From positions 7,501 to 71,500 of the forward strand of contig NZ_CP070356.1 in the NCBI RefSeq assembly GCF_016919445.1: a stretch of 64,000 nucleotides of DNA, written 5' to 3'. The position numbers were made by a program, and so were the translations under genes. The notes under the pieces were generated by a model. It had not been told where the DNA came from and did not search any database. It saw only the letters and a program-made list of their open reading frames with translations. Below are positions 26,805 through 36,053 of the stretch, piece by piece (the first letter of the stretch is position 1; every line of letters starts with the position of its first letter). Source of the DNA: Pseudomonas sp. PDNC002 (GTDB lineage: Bacteria > Pseudomonadota > Gammaproteobacteria > Pseudomonadales > Pseudomonadaceae).

Positions 26805-28241
26805 ATGGCACATATCCTCATCGTCGAAGACGAAACCATCATCCGTTCCGCCCTGCGACGATTGCTCGAGCGCAACCAGTACCAGGTCAGCGAAGCTGGC
26901 TCGGTGCAGGAAGCCCAGGAGCGTTACAGCATTCCGTCGTTCGACATGATCGTGAGCGACCTGCGCCTTCCCGGCGCACCCGGCACCGAGCTGATCAAGC
27001 TGGCCCAGGGTATCCCGGTGCTGATCATGACCAGCTACGCCAGCCTGCGCTCGGCGGTGGACTCGATGAAGATGGGCGCGGTGGACTACATCGCCAAACC
27101 GTTCGACCACGACGAGATGCTCCAGGCCGTGGCACGCATCCTCAAGGACCGCCAGGAAGCCCGTAACGCCCCCGCCGAAACGCGCGGTAACGCCAAGACC
27201 GCCGAGCGTGGCGCGGGTAACACCGCCCCCGCGGACGGCGAAATCGGCATCATCGGCTCCTGCCCGCCCATGCAGGAGCTCTACACCAAGATTCGCAAGG
27301 TCGCGCCCACCGACTCCAATGTACTGATCCAGGGCGAGTCTGGTACCGGCAAGGAACTGGTTGCCCGCGCCCTGCACAACCTGTCCAAGCGCACCAAGGC
27401 GCCGCTGATCTCGGTGAACTGCGCCGCGATCCCGGAAACCCTGATCGAGTCCGAACTGTTCGGCCACGAGAAAGGCGCGTTCACCGGTGCCAGCGCGGGC
27501 CGCGCGGGTCTGGTGGAAGCCGCCGACGGCGGCACGTTGTTCCTCGACGAAATCGGCGAGCTGCCACTGGAAGCCCAGGCGCGTCTGCTGCGTGTGCTAC
27601 AGGAAGGCGAGATCCGCCGCGTAGGCTCGGTGCAATCGCAAAAGGTCGACGTGCGCCTGATCGCCGCGACCCACCGCGACCTGAAGATGCTGGCCAAGAC
27701 CGGCCAGTTCCGCGAAGACCTCTATTACCGCCTGCACGTCATCTCGCTGAAGCTGCCGCCTCTGCGCGAGCGCGGCCCGGATGTGATGGAAATCGCCCGC
27801 TCCTTCCTGGCGCGCCAGTGCTCCCAGATGGGGCGTCAGGCACTGACCTTCTCCCACGAGGCTGAGCAGGCCATTCGTCACTACCCATGGCCGGGTAACG
27901 TTCGCGAACTGGAGAACGCCATCGAGCGCGCAGTGATCCTCAGCGAAGGGCAGGAAATTCCCGCCGACCTGCTGGGCATCGACATCGAACTGGATGATCT
28001 GGAAGACGACTTCGGCGATGACGGCGACCTGCGCCCGACCAACGGCAGCGCCAGTAACCACGAGCCTACCGAGGACCTGTCGCTGGAAGACTACTTCCAG
28101 CACTTCGTCCTTGAGCACCAGGACCACATGACCGAGACCGAGCTGGCCCGCAAGCTGGGCATCAGCCGCAAATGCCTGTGGGAACGTCGCCAGCGCCTGG
28201 GCATTCCGCGCCGCAAATCGGGGGCGGCGGCGGACTCGTAA
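26805..28241 (+). CDS. cbrB: Sigma-54-dependent response regulator CbrB
   Basis: NtrC-type activator of 478 residues from the ATG at 26805 ([10 protein letters not shown]). A frame opening 87 bases upstream lies within cbrA. Receiver with phospho-acceptor D52 (IVSDLRLP) and switch Lys in YIAKPF. AAA+ domain with Walker A GESGTGKE, the sigma-54-contacting GAFTGA loop and Walker [11 protein letters not shown]-terminal Fis-type helix-turn-helix [20 protein letters not shown]. Its known main target in pseudomonads is crcZ, the next transcription unit. Confidence 0.97.
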   Translation: MAHILIVEDETIIRSALRRLLERNQYQVSEAGSVQEAQERYSIPSFDMIVSDLRLPGAPGTELIKLAQGIPVLIMTSYASLRSAVDSMKMGAVDYIAKPFDHDEMLQAVARILKDRQEARNAPAETRGNAKTAERGAGNTAPADGEIGIIGSCPPMQELYTKIRKVAPTDSNVLIQGESGTGKELVARALHNLSKRTKAPLISVNCAAIPETLIESELFGHEKGAFTGASAGRAGLVEAADGGTLFLDEIGELPLEAQARLLRVLQEGEIRRVGSVQSQKVDVRLIAATHRDLKMLAKTGQFREDLYYRLHVISLKLPPLRERGPDVMEIARSFLARQCSQMGRQALTFSHEAEQAIRHYPWPGNVRELENAIERAVILSEGQEIPADLLGIDIELDDLEDDFGDDGDLRPTNGSASNHEPTEDLSLEDYFQHFVLEHQDHMTETELARKLGISRKCLWERRQRLGIPRRKSGAAADS

Positions 28242-28254
28242 CAGGTCCCCACAC

Positions 28255-28280
28255 TGTTACCGGAGACATGCTCCGTAACA
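28255..28280 (+). promoter_or_regulatory. CbrB upstream activating site for crcZ
   Basis: TGTTAC-N14-GTAACA, a perfect inverted repeat matching the CbrB site consensus described at PcrcZ. It lies about 125 bases before the inferred crcZ start, the range expected for an enhancer of sigma-54 transcription, and directly before the cbrB terminator. Confidence 0.8.
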
Positions 28281-28319
28281 AAAGCCGGGTTCATCGGTAA
28301 CGGAAACCCGGCTTTTTTG
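28281..28319 (+). terminator. Intrinsic terminator of cbrB
   Basis: AAAGCCGGGTT and AACCCGGCTTT pair around a 13-base loop and run into TTTTTT. It separates cbrB from crcZ. Confidence 0.85.
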
Positions 28320-28377
28320 TGCCTGTCTGTCGGCGGCCGATCCTCGCAAGCCCTTGAAAAATAAGGATTCGCAAAAG

Positions 28378-28394
28378 TTGGCACGGCATCTGCT
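28378..28394 (+). promoter_or_regulatory. Sigma-54 (-24/-12) promoter of crcZ
   Basis: TTGGCACGGCATCTGCT has GG at 28380-28381 and GC at 28392-28393, exactly ten bases apart as RpoN requires. Predicted start near 28405. Confidence 0.88.
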
Positions 28395-28404
28395 TTGTTA
28401 TTCG

Positions 28405-28815
28405 TACAACAACAATAACAAGCACGACCACTCACAATAAGAACAAGACGAAACGACTCCAGCACAACAAAAACAAGATCGCGGAGGCGCAGCTAACTGA
28501 TTCTTTTGGAGAAGGGTAGCCGTCGGGACCAGTCCCGCAACCAGCGAAGAAGAATAAAACTGTCTTGAGACAGCACGCAAAACTGGTTGGACCGCAAGGT
28601 CATTGCTCACTCAGCGACCAAAGCAATCCGTTTGCTATTGAACCCTTCCAAGTGTGGAAGGTTCCCCGAAGCAGATAGCGTCGAGGGACGGGTCTACAAA
28701 CAAAAACAACAAGCCCGGTAATCATAATAAAAACAAAGCACGCACCTATTTGGGGGGGAGCCTCGGCTCCCCCAGTAGCTTTCGCTACACCCTCCCCCTC
28801 CTCCCCGCAAGACCC
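28405..28815 (+). ncRNA. crcZ: Small RNA CrcZ, antagonist of Hfq/Crc
   Basis: Abundant sRNA that sequesters Hfq (with Crc) and so relieves catabolite repression. The start is set by the sigma-54 promoter. The end is approximate: a hairpin GGGGGAGCC/GGCTCCCCC (28754-28773), a second small one, then a T-rich stretch, giving about 410 nt against 407 in P. aeruginosa. CA-rich, AANAAN-type segments occur at about 28406-28422, 28434-28450, 28463-28477, 28547-28560, 28696-28713 and 28723-28739, mostly unpaired by eye. It lies between cbrB and pcnB as in other pseudomonads. Confidence 0.92.
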
Positions 28816-28968
28816 TTTCTTCAGTTTTCTTCATCATCACCCCCCACGATGCTAGAATCGCCGCGGCGCAGAAGGCAGCCGATTTGCTGCCAATTGTTTC
28901 CAGGCAGCGGCAGACACCCGCTATCCTCCAGGAAACACCGTGACCACGCGGCTCGCGGAGAACTGCGC

Positions 28969-29010
28969 ATGCCATTCACACAACCATTCCCGATAGTGCA
29001 CACATGCTGA
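28969..29010 (+). CDS. Possible 13-codon leader ORF coupled to pcnB
   Basis: ATG at 28969, eight bases after GGAG, encodes MPFTQPFPIVHTC and stops at 29008-29010. It overlaps the first codons of pcnB, whose own ATG (29004) has no Shine-Dalgarno. This arrangement suits translational coupling. Very short, and it could be chance. Confidence 0.3.
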   Translation: MPFTQPFPIVHTC

Positions 29011-30410
29011 AAAAGCTGATCCAGTCCATCCGATCCCCACTGCGCCGTCCGCGCGCCGTCCGCACTACTCCGGAAGTCGTTGGCAATCATCAGCACTCGC
29101 TGCGGCGGGAACACTTCAGCAGGAACGCGGTGAACGTCGTGGAGCGCCTGACGAAGGCCGGCTACCAGGCGTACATCGTCGGCGGCGGCGTACGAGACCC
29201 GCTGCTGGGCATTCCCCCCAAGGACTTCGATGTGGCCACCAGTGCCACTCCCGAGCAGGTCCGCGCCGAATTCCGCAATGCGCGGGTGATTGGTCGCCGC
29301 TTCAAGCTGGTCCACGTACATTTCGGCCGCGAGATCATCGAGGTCGCCACCTTCCGCGCCAACCATCCGGTCAGCGAAGACGACGACTCCGATAACGCCC
29401 ACGCTTCCCGCAACGAAGCCGGCCGCATCCTGCGCGACAACGTCTACGGCACGCTTGAAGACGACGCCCAGCGCCGCGACTTCACCATCAACGCCCTCTA
29501 TTTCGATGTGACCGGCGAGCGCATCCTCGACTACGCCCATGGCGTGCGCGATATCCGCAACCGCCTGATCCGCCTGATCGGCGACCCGGAACAGCGCTAC
29601 CTGGAAGACCCCGTGCGCATGCTGCGCGCCGTGCGCTTTGCCGCCAAGCTGGATTTCGAGATCGAAAAGCACAGCGCTGCACCGATCCGCCGCCTGGCCC
29701 CGCTGCTCAACGAGATTCCGTCCGCCCGCCTGTTCGACGAGATACTCAAGCTGTTCCTCAGCGGCAAGGCCGAGCGCACCTTCGAGTTGCTCAACGAGTA
29801 CGATCTGTTCGCACCGCTGTTCCCGGCCAGCGCCAAGGCCCTGAAAGAAAACCCCGAATACGCCGGCAAGCTGATGCGCCAGGCGCTCGCCAATACCGAC
29901 GAGCGTATTCGCCTCGGCAAGCCGGTCACCCCGGCCTTCCTGTTCGCCGCCCTGCTCTGGCCGGCCTTGCCCGCTCGCGTGCTGAAGCTGCAGGAACGCG
30001 GCATGCCGCCGATCCCTGCGATGCAGGAAGCCGCCCACGAGCTGATCCTCGAACAGTGCCGCCGCACCGCCGTACCTAAACGCTTCACCATCCCGATCCG
30101 CGAGATCTGGGACATGCAGGAGCGCCTGCCGCGCCGCCAGGGCAAGAAGGCCGACCTGCTGCTGGAAAACCCACGCTTCCGCGCCGGCTACGACTTCCTC
30201 CTGTTGCGCGAGAGCGCGGGCGAGGAAACCGGCGGCCTGGGCGACTGGTGGACCGATTACCAGGAAGCCAGCGACGGTGAGCGCCGCGGCATGATCCGCA
30301 ACCTGGCCAGCCAGCCGGAAGAAGGCGGCGCTGCGCCGCGCAAACGTCGCCGTGGCGGCAGCAACCGCCGCCGTCGTGGTCCGCGTACCGAAGGCGCCAG
30401 CAGCGAATGA
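29004..30410 (+). CDS. pcnB: Poly(A) polymerase I
   Basis: Adds poly(A) tails to RNA and so promotes decay. 468 residues. The nucleotidyltransferase head shows GGGVRDPLLG, then the metal-binding pair in KDFDVAT and RRDFTINALYFD; the neck carries the tRNA-nucleotidyltransferase-family RYLEDPVRMLRAVRFAAKL. The tail is very basic (KRRRGGSNRRRRGPR), as in E. coli PAP I. The ATG at 29004 gives the usual distance to the GGG motif; an in-frame stop at 28941 limits any longer version. Overlaps folK by four bases. Confidence 0.95.
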   Translation: MLKKLIQSIRSPLRRPRAVRTTPEVVGNHQHSLRREHFSRNAVNVVERLTKAGYQAYIVGGGVRDPLLGIPPKDFDVATSATPEQVRAEFRNARVIGRRFKLVHVHFGREIIEVATFRANHPVSEDDDSDNAHASRNEAGRILRDNVYGTLEDDAQRRDFTINALYFDVTGERILDYAHGVRDIRNRLIRLIGDPEQRYLEDPVRMLRAVRFAAKLDFEIEKHSAAPIRRLAPLLNEIPSARLFDEILKLFLSGKAERTFELLNEYDLFAPLFPASAKALKENPEYAGKLMRQALANTDERIRLGKPVTPAFLFAALLWPALPARVLKLQERGMPPIPAMQEAAHELILEQCRRTAVPKRFTIPIREIWDMQERLPRRQGKKADLLLENPRFRAGYDFLLLRESAGEETGGLGDWWTDYQEASDGERRGMIRNLASQPEEGGAAPRKRRRGGSNRRRRGPRTEGASSE

Positions 30411-30892
30411 GCGAGCGCGTGTACATTGGGCTCGGCAGCAATCTCGCCGAGCCGCGCCAGCAGCTCGAAGCCGCGTTGAAAGCCCTGGCGCTGGTTCCCG
30501 CGACCAAGGTCGCCGTAGTCTCTCCGCTCTATGCCAGCGATCCCCTGGGGCCGCCGGACCAGCCACGCTACGTCAACGCCGTTGCCGCGCTGGATACCGA
30601 CCTGGAGCCGCTCGCGCTGCTGGATGCCCTGCAGACCATCGAGCTGGAGCAGGGCCGGGTGCGCAAGGACGAGCGCTGGGGCCCGCGCACTCTCGACCTC
30701 GATATCCTGCTGTTCGGCGATCGCCTGATCGACGAGCCGCGCCTGCGGGTGCCGCACTACCACATGCAGGCCCGCGCCTTCGTGCTTTACCCGCTCGCGG
30801 ACCTCGCTCCGCACCTGCGCCTGCCCGATGGCCGCAGCCTGCCCGAGCTGCTGGCCGCCTGTCCGTTTGCCGGTCTCGAACGCCTCTCCTGA
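30407..30892 (+). CDS. folK: 6-hydroxymethyl-7,8-dihydropterin pyrophosphokinase
   Basis: Transfers pyrophosphate from ATP to hydroxymethyl-dihydropterin in folate synthesis, one step before FolP (encoded at 61566-62435). 161 residues: YIGLGSNL at the N-terminus, VSPLYASDPLG, and the signature RWGPRTLDLDILLFGD with the two Mg2+-binding Asp. The ATG overlaps the pcnB stop (ATGA at 30407-30410). Confidence 0.97.
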   Translation: MSERVYIGLGSNLAEPRQQLEAALKALALVPATKVAVVSPLYASDPLGPPDQPRYVNAVAALDTDLEPLALLDALQTIELEQGRVRKDERWGPRTLDLDILLFGDRLIDEPRLRVPHYHMQARAFVLYPLADLAPHLRLPDGRSLPELLAACPFAGLERLS

Positions 30893-30925
30893 GGCATCCT
30901 GCGCCCACGTGCGGGGCGGGCTGGC

Positions 30926-30988
30926 AGTAACGCCGTAACAGTCCGGTAACACCTGCAATTGACTTCGCCTTTTTCGATCCGGACTATA
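30926..30988 (+). promoter_or_regulatory. panB upstream region: GTAAC repeats and possible promoter
   Basis: Three GTAAC units (from 30927, 30935 and 30946), the last two as GTAACA eleven bases apart, precede TTGACT (30959-30964). A weak -10 (GACTAT) follows at 17 bases. The GTAACA units resemble half of the CbrB site but are direct, not inverted, repeats. Confidence 0.35.
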
Positions 30989-31032
30989 GGGCCCCGTTTG
31001 CCCCTGCCCGGCGCAGAACCGAGGACACTTTC

Positions 31033-31830
31033 ATGCCTGATGTCACCCTGACCACCCTGCAAGGTCTCAAGCAAAGCGGCGAAAAGATCGCGATGCTGAC
31101 CGCCTACGATGCCACTTTCGCCCACACCGCGAGCCTTGCGGGTGCCGAAATGCTGCTGATAGGAGACTCCCTGGGCATGGTGCTGCAAGGCCACGACAGC
31201 ACGCTGCCGGTCACCGTCGAGGACATGGCCTATCACACCGCGGCGGTAAAGCGCGGTAACAAGGGCGCGCTGATCGTCACGGACCTGCCGTTCGAATCCG
31301 GTACCTCCCTGGACCAGTTGCTGCGCGACTCGGTGGCGGTCATGCAGGCAGGCGCCCACATGGTCAAGCTCGAGGGCGGCTCCTGGCTCGCCGAGCCGAT
31401 CACGCGCCTCGCCCAGATGGGTATTCCGGTGTGCGCGCACCTGGGGCTCACCCCACAGGCCGTCAACCTGTTCGGTGGCTTCAAGGTCCAGGGCCGCCAG
31501 GAAGCCCAAGCACGTCAACTGCGTGCCGACGCCATCGCCCTGGAACAGGCCGGCGCCGCTTTCCTGCTGCTCGAATGCGTGCCGTCCGCGCTGGCCCGCG
31601 AAATCACCGAGGCGGTGAAGATTCCGGTGATCGGCATCGGCGCCGGCCCCGGCACCGACGGCCAGGTGCTGGTCATGCACGACATGCTCGGCCTGTCGCT
31701 GTCTGGCCGCTCACCGAAATTCGTGAAGAATTTCCTCGAAGGCCAACCCGACATCCAGTCCGCCATGGCCGCCTACGTCAAGGCGGTGAAGGACGGCACC
31801 TTCCCCGGCCCGGAGCACGGTTTCGCCTGA
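31033..31830 (+). CDS. panB: 3-methyl-2-oxobutanoate hydroxymethyltransferase
   Basis: First committed step of pantothenate synthesis: adds a hydroxymethyl group from methylene-THF to alpha-ketoisovalerate, the keto acid of valine. 265 residues, TIM barrel with [24 protein letters not shown] (metal-binding Asp) and [19 protein letters not shown] near the end. ATG at 31033 after GAGGACAC. Its stop shares a base with the panC start. Confidence 0.97.
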   Translation: MPDVTLTTLQGLKQSGEKIAMLTAYDATFAHTASLAGAEMLLIGDSLGMVLQGHDSTLPVTVEDMAYHTAAVKRGNKGALIVTDLPFESGTSLDQLLRDSVAVMQAGAHMVKLEGGSWLAEPITRLAQMGIPVCAHLGLTPQAVNLFGGFKVQGRQEAQARQLRADAIALEQAGAAFLLLECVPSALAREITEAVKIPVIGIGAGPGTDGQVLVMHDMLGLSLSGRSPKFVKNFLEGQPDIQSAMAAYVKAVKDGTFPGPEHGFA

Positions 31831-32681
31831 TGAACACAGTCAAGACAGTCCGCGAGCTGCGCGCTGCGGTCGCTCGTGCGCGTAGCGAAGGCAAACGCAT
31901 TGCCCTGGTGCCGACCATGGGCAACCTGCACGCCGGCCACGCCGCCCTGGTGACCAAGGCTGGCCAGCGTGCCGACTTCGTCGTCGCCAGCATCTTCGTC
32001 AATCCGCTGCAGTTCGGCCCCAGCGAAGACCTGGACAAGTACCCGCGCACCCTCGCCGCCGACCAGGAGAAGCTCCTGGAAGCCGGCTGCCACCTGCTGT
32101 TCGCTCCGACCGTGGAAGAGATGTACCCCGACGGGATGGACGGACAAACCCGCCTGCACGTGACCGGCGTTTCCGAAGGTCTCTGCGGCGGCAGCCGTCC
32201 GGGCCACTTCGATGGCGTCGCCACCGTAGTCTGCAAGCTGTTCAACATGGTCCAGCCGGACATGGCCCTGTTCGGCGAGAAGGATTTCCAGCAGTTGGCG
32301 GTGATCCGCAAGCTGGTGCGCGATCTCAACCTGCCCATCCAGATCTTCGGCGAGCCGACAGTGCGTGCCGACGATGGTCTGGCGCTATCCTCGCGCAACG
32401 GATACCTGAACGACGATCAGCGCGCCAGCGCCCCCGTGCTCTACGCCACGCTCAAGTACCTGGCCGAGCGCATCCGCCAAGGCCAGCACGATTATCCCGC
32501 GCTGCTCGCCGAAGGGCGCCAGCGGATCGAGCAGGCCGGCCTGCGCATCGATTACCTGGAAGTCCGCGAATCCCTCGGCCTGCGCCCAGCCTCGGCGGAT
32601 GACCGCCAGTTGGTGATCCTCGTGGCCGCCTTCCACGGCACCACCCGGCTGATCGATAACCTCGCCTTCCACATCGACTGA
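31830..32681 (+). CDS. panC: Pantothenate synthetase
   Basis: ATP-dependent joining of pantoate and beta-alanine. 283 residues from the ATG at 31830, which overlaps the panB TGA (TGATG). A longer upstream frame lies inside panB and is discarded. Cytidylyltransferase-like fold with [13 protein letters not shown] (HIGH-type ATP motif), [18 protein letters not shown] and [14 protein letters not shown]; the second ATP loop is LSSRNGYL. Confidence 0.97.
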   Translation: MNTVKTVRELRAAVARARSEGKRIALVPTMGNLHAGHAALVTKAGQRADFVVASIFVNPLQFGPSEDLDKYPRTLAADQEKLLEAGCHLLFAPTVEEMYPDGMDGQTRLHVTGVSEGLCGGSRPGHFDGVATVVCKLFNMVQPDMALFGEKDFQQLAVIRKLVRDLNLPIQIFGEPTVRADDGLALSSRNGYLNDDQRASAPVLYATLKYLAERIRQGQHDYPALLAEGRQRIEQAGLRIDYLEVRESLGLRPASADDRQLVILVAAFHGTTRLIDNLAFHID

Positions 32682-32799
32682 TTCCCCGCCCGACACCCGA
32701 ATTTTCGCCTCGAAGCCGCGCCAGTCGCGGCCTTGAGCGACTCCGGGTGCTCGGGCATACTCGCCCGCACTCCCGCCATAGAAGAAGAGGAGCCACGCC

Positions 32800-33180
32800 A
32801 TGCAGAGCATCATGCTCAAAGCCAAACTGCACCGCGCCGAAGTCACCCACGCCGTGCTCGACTACGAAGGCTCCTGCGCCATCGACGGCGAGTGGCTCGA
32901 TCTTGCCGGGATTCGCGAGTACGAACAGATCCAGATCTACAACGTCGACAACGGCGAACGCTTCACCACCTACGCCATCCGTGGCGAAGAGGGTTCGCGG
33001 ATGATTTCGGTCAACGGCGCCGCCGCCCACAAGGCCAAGGTGGGTGACCGGGTGATCATCTGCGCGTACGCTCAGTTCAGCGACGCCGAGCTGGAAGGTT
33101 ACCAGCCGCGCATGCTGTACATGGCGCCGGGCAACGAGCTGAGCCACACCAGCAACGCGATCCCGGTCCAGCTCGCCTGA
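32800..33180 (+). CDS. panD: Aspartate 1-decarboxylase (pyruvoyl proenzyme)
   Basis: Makes beta-alanine for PanC. 126 residues, translated as a proenzyme that cleaves itself between Gly24 and Ser25 (YEGSCAID), Ser25 becoming the pyruvoyl cofactor. Also visible: the HRAEVT segment and the conserved [23 protein letters not shown] at 32800 after AGAAGAGGAG. 118 bases separate it from panC. Confidence 0.97.
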   Translation: MQSIMLKAKLHRAEVTHAVLDYEGSCAIDGEWLDLAGIREYEQIQIYNVDNGERFTTYAIRGEEGSRMISVNGAAAHKAKVGDRVIICAYAQFSDAELEGYQPRMLYMAPGNELSHTSNAIPVQLA

Positions 33181-33192
33181 GCCGAATCGACA

Positions 33193-33217
33193 ATGCCCGG
33201 AACCACCGGGCATCTTT
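33193..33217 (+). terminator. Terminator-like hairpin after panD
   Basis: ATGCCCGG and CCGGGCAT pair over AACCA, then CTTTCC. The T run is short, so efficiency is uncertain. Confidence 0.45.
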
Positions 33218-33269
33218 CCAGTTCGAAAGCCTCACGTTCAAACACGCACGTCTTACCCGAAGGTACGTC

Positions 33270-34934
33270 ATGGAACACCACCTCACCCCGCTGGATGCCA
33301 CCAAACTGGCGAGCTGGCAGGCGCTGGCAGCGCACCGCCAGGATCTGCAGAACTTCACCATGCGCGAGGCGTTCGCCGAGGACCCAGAGCGCTTCAAGCG
33401 TTTCTCCCTCAGCGCCTGCGGCCTGTTCCTCGACTTCTCGAAGAACCTGATCCGCCAGGACACCCTCGACCTGCTGGTGAAACTCGCGGAGGAAGCCAAG
33501 CTGGGCGAGGCCATCCAGTCGATGTTCCGCGGTGACGTGATTAACGCCTCCGAGCAGCGCCCGGTGCTGCACACCGCGCTGCGCCGCCCTATCGGCGACA
33601 AGGTGCTGGTGGATGGCAAGGACGTGATGCCCGAAGTGCACCGCGTGCTGCACCAGATGACCGAACTGGTCGCCGCCGTGCACAACGGCCTGTGGCGCGG
33701 CTACACCGAGCGGCCGATCACCGACGTGGTGAACATCGGCATCGGTGGCTCCTTCCTCGGCCCGCAGCTGGTGTCTGAAGCCCTGCTGCCGTTCGCCCAG
33801 AAAGGCGTGCGCTGCCATTACCTGGCAAACATCGACGGCAGCGAATTCCGTGAGATGACCGCCAAGCTGAATGCCGAGACCACGCTGTTCATCGTCTCGT
33901 CGAAGTCCTTCGGCACCCTGGAAACCCTGAAGAATGCCCAGGCCGCCCGCGCCTGGTACCTGGCGCAGGGTGGCAGCGAGGCGGAGCTGTACCGTCACTT
34001 CATCGCCGTCTCCAGCAACAAGGAAGCGGCAGCCGCCTTCGGTATTCGCCCCGAGAACGTCTTCCCGATGTGGGACTGGGTCGGCGGCCGCTACTCGCTG
34101 TGGTCGGCCATCGGCCTGCCGATCGCCATGTCGGTGGGGATCAACAATTTCAAGGAGCTGCTGTCCGGCGCCTACAGCATGGACCAGCACTTCCTCACCT
34201 CGCCGTTCGAGAAGAACATTCCGGTGCTGCTCGGCCTGCTCGGTGTCTGGTACGGCGACTTCTGGGGCGCGCGCAGCCACGCGATCCTGCCCTACGACTA
34301 CTACCTGCGGAACATCACCGACCACCTGCAGCAGCTGGACATGGAATCCAACGGCAAGAGCGTGCGCCAGGACGGTACCCCGGTTTCCGCCGGCACCGGT
34401 CCGGTGATCTGGGGGGGCGTGGGCTGCAACGGCCAGCACGCGTACCACCAGTTGCTACACCAGGGCACCCACCTGATCCCGGCGGACTTCATCGTTCCGG
34501 TCTCCAGCTACAACCCGGTGGCCGACCACCACCAGTGGCTGTACGCCAACTGCCTGTCGCAGAGCCAGGCGCTGATGGTCGGCAAGAGCCGCGCCGAGGC
34601 CGAGGCCGAGCTGCGCGCCAAAGGCCTGGACGAGGCCGAAGTGCAACGCCTGGCGCCGCACAAGGTGATTCCGGGCAACCGACCGAGCAACACCCTGGTC
34701 CTGGAACGCATCAGCGCCCGTCGCCTGGGCGCGCTGATCGCCATGTACGAGCACAAGGTCTACGTGCAGAGCATCCTCTGGGGCATCAACGCCTTCGACC
34801 AGTGGGGCGTGGAGCTGGGCAAGGAGCTGGGCAAGGCGGTCTACGGTCGCCTGGTCGGCAGCGAGGAAAGCGCCGCCGAGGACGCCTCCACCCAGGGCCT
34901 GATCGACTTCTTCCGCGGCCGTCACCGCGGCTGA
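33270..34934 (+). CDS. pgi: Glucose-6-phosphate isomerase
   Basis: Interconverts glucose-6-P and fructose-6-P; in pseudomonads it mainly works in the gluconeogenic direction and feeds the Entner-Doudoroff cycle. 554 residues. Two sugar-isomerase lobes: [19 protein letters not shown] near residue 155, [15 protein letters not shown] near 210, [15 protein letters not shown] (signature 1), and the active-site Glu and His regions [19 protein letters not shown]. The C-terminal signature includes [15 protein letters not shown] at 33270 after GAAGGTACG. Confidence 0.97.
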   Translation: MEHHLTPLDATKLASWQALAAHRQDLQNFTMREAFAEDPERFKRFSLSACGLFLDFSKNLIRQDTLDLLVKLAEEAKLGEAIQSMFRGDVINASEQRPVLHTALRRPIGDKVLVDGKDVMPEVHRVLHQMTELVAAVHNGLWRGYTERPITDVVNIGIGGSFLGPQLVSEALLPFAQKGVRCHYLANIDGSEFREMTAKLNAETTLFIVSSKSFGTLETLKNAQAARAWYLAQGGSEAELYRHFIAVSSNKEAAAAFGIRPENVFPMWDWVGGRYSLWSAIGLPIAMSVGINNFKELLSGAYSMDQHFLTSPFEKNIPVLLGLLGVWYGDFWGARSHAILPYDYYLRNITDHLQQLDMESNGKSVRQDGTPVSAGTGPVIWGGVGCNGQHAYHQLLHQGTHLIPADFIVPVSSYNPVADHHQWLYANCLSQSQALMVGKSRAEAEAELRAKGLDEAEVQRLAPHKVIPGNRPSNTLVLERISARRLGALIAMYEHKVYVQSILWGINAFDQWGVELGKELGKAVYGRLVGSEESAAEDASTQGLIDFFRGRHRG

Positions 34935-34943
34935 TGCCAACGG

Positions 34944-34971
34944 GGACGGAGATGCCAGTGCACCTCCGTCC
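34944..34971. terminator. Hairpin between convergent pgi and glxA-type gene
   Basis: GGACGGAG and CTCCGTCC pair around 12 bases in the 41-base gap between the two stop codons. No T run; possibly a weak bidirectional terminator. Confidence 0.35.
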
Positions 34972-34975
34972 TCGC

Positions 34976-35950
34976 TTACCGGCAGAATCGCTGCCGGTAC
35001 TCTCCGGGCGTCACGCCCAGCGCCTGCACGAAGGCGCGACGCAGGTTGTATTCGCTGCCGAAGCCTGTGTGCAACGCCACGCGCTTGAGCGATGACTCTC
35101 CTCCCTCCAGCAGTTGGCTGGCCTTCTCCAGGCGCAGCTGCAACAGCAGCTTCGCCGGTGTCACTCCCATTTCCGCCTGGCAATAGCGGTGCAGCGTGCG
35201 CGTCGACATCGCCATCTGCGAAGCCATGTCGTCCACCTCCAGCGAGTTCTCCAGGCGCTCGCGCAGCCAGTCCACCAGACGCTGCATCTGCCCGTCCGGG
35301 GGCGCCTGCTGCGCCAGCAGTTCGGTACTGAACTGGCGCTGACCGCCCGGTCGCCGCAGGTACATCACCAAGCCGCGCGCCACCGCCAGGGACAGATCGC
35401 GCCCGTGGTCCTCCTCCACCAGGCTCAGGCACAGGTCCATCCCGGCGGTGACACCGGCGGAGCTGTAGAACTGCTCGTCACGCACGAACAGCGCGTCCTG
35501 CATGACCCGCAGCCGTGGAAACAGCCGCTGCAGCAGTTCGGTGTAACGCCAGTGGGTGACGACGGGCCGCTCCTCCAGCAAGCCAGCCTGAGCCAGCAGG
35601 AAAGCCCCTGTGCACACCGACCCGCAGCGCGCCGCCCGTGGCCCTGCCTGGACCAGCCAGCGAGCGATATCGCCCTGTTGCATCGCTCGCTGCACGCCGA
35701 AGCCACCGGCGACCAGCAGCGTGGAGCCAGCCACCTCATCAGGGCCGGGCAATGTCCGCGCCGCCAATTCCAGGCCGGCGCTGGAGCGAACCAACCCGCC
35801 ACCGGGTGAAATCACCTGGAGTTCGTAGGCCGGCCTGGCGCCGGGCAGCAGGTGCTCATCCACTGCGGCGAACACTTCTGCCGGCCCGGTGGCGTCGAGC
35901 AACTGGAATTCGGGAAAGACGAGCAGCAATACCCGATGAGGCGTGGCCAT
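34976..35950 (-). CDS. GlxA-family transcriptional regulator (DJ-1/PfpI domain + AraC helix-turn-helix)
   Basis: 324 residues from the ATG at 35948-35950, after GGGAGATT. The N-terminal half is a DJ-1/PfpI class I amidotransferase-like domain (LLLVFPEFQLLDATGPAEVF; nucleophile-elbow region RCGSVCTGAFLLAQAGLL with a Cys). The C-terminal 100 residues are an AraC double helix-turn-helix (VDDMASQMAMSTRTLHRYC and ALHTGFGSEYNLRRAFVQALGVTP). Such regulators control small-metabolite catabolism, for example of betaines or arginine, but the effector here is unknown. It diverges from an exported DJ-1/PfpI protein, its most likely target, and is absent between pgi and acs in P. aeruginosa. Confidence 0.88.
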   Translation of the reverse strand: MATPHRVLLLVFPEFQLLDATGPAEVFAAVDEHLLPGARPAYELQVISPGGGLVRSSAGLELAARTLPGPDEVAGSTLLVAGGFGVQRAMQQGDIARWLVQAGPRAARCGSVCTGAFLLAQAGLLEERPVVTHWRYTELLQRLFPRLRVMQDALFVRDEQFYSSAGVTAGMDLCLSLVEEDHGRDLSLAVARGLVMYLRRPGGQRQFSTELLAQQAPPDGQMQRLVDWLRERLENSLEVDDMASQMAMSTRTLHRYCQAEMGVTPAKLLLQLRLEKASQLLEGGESSLKRVALHTGFGSEYNLRRAFVQALGVTPGEYRQRFCR

Positions 35951-36053
35951 CGAAGAATCTCCCTGGGATGCACCTGGCAGATATTCACCGATCAGCGTCA
36001 GAAGTGACAGTGTGGCTACCGGCAAGGTGGAAGTCCCGCTCCCGGAGACACCT

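Noticed and set aside
28821-30566. Minus-strand 581-codon frame antisense to pcnB
   Set aside because: Shadow of pcnB; would also run antisense through the end of crcZ.
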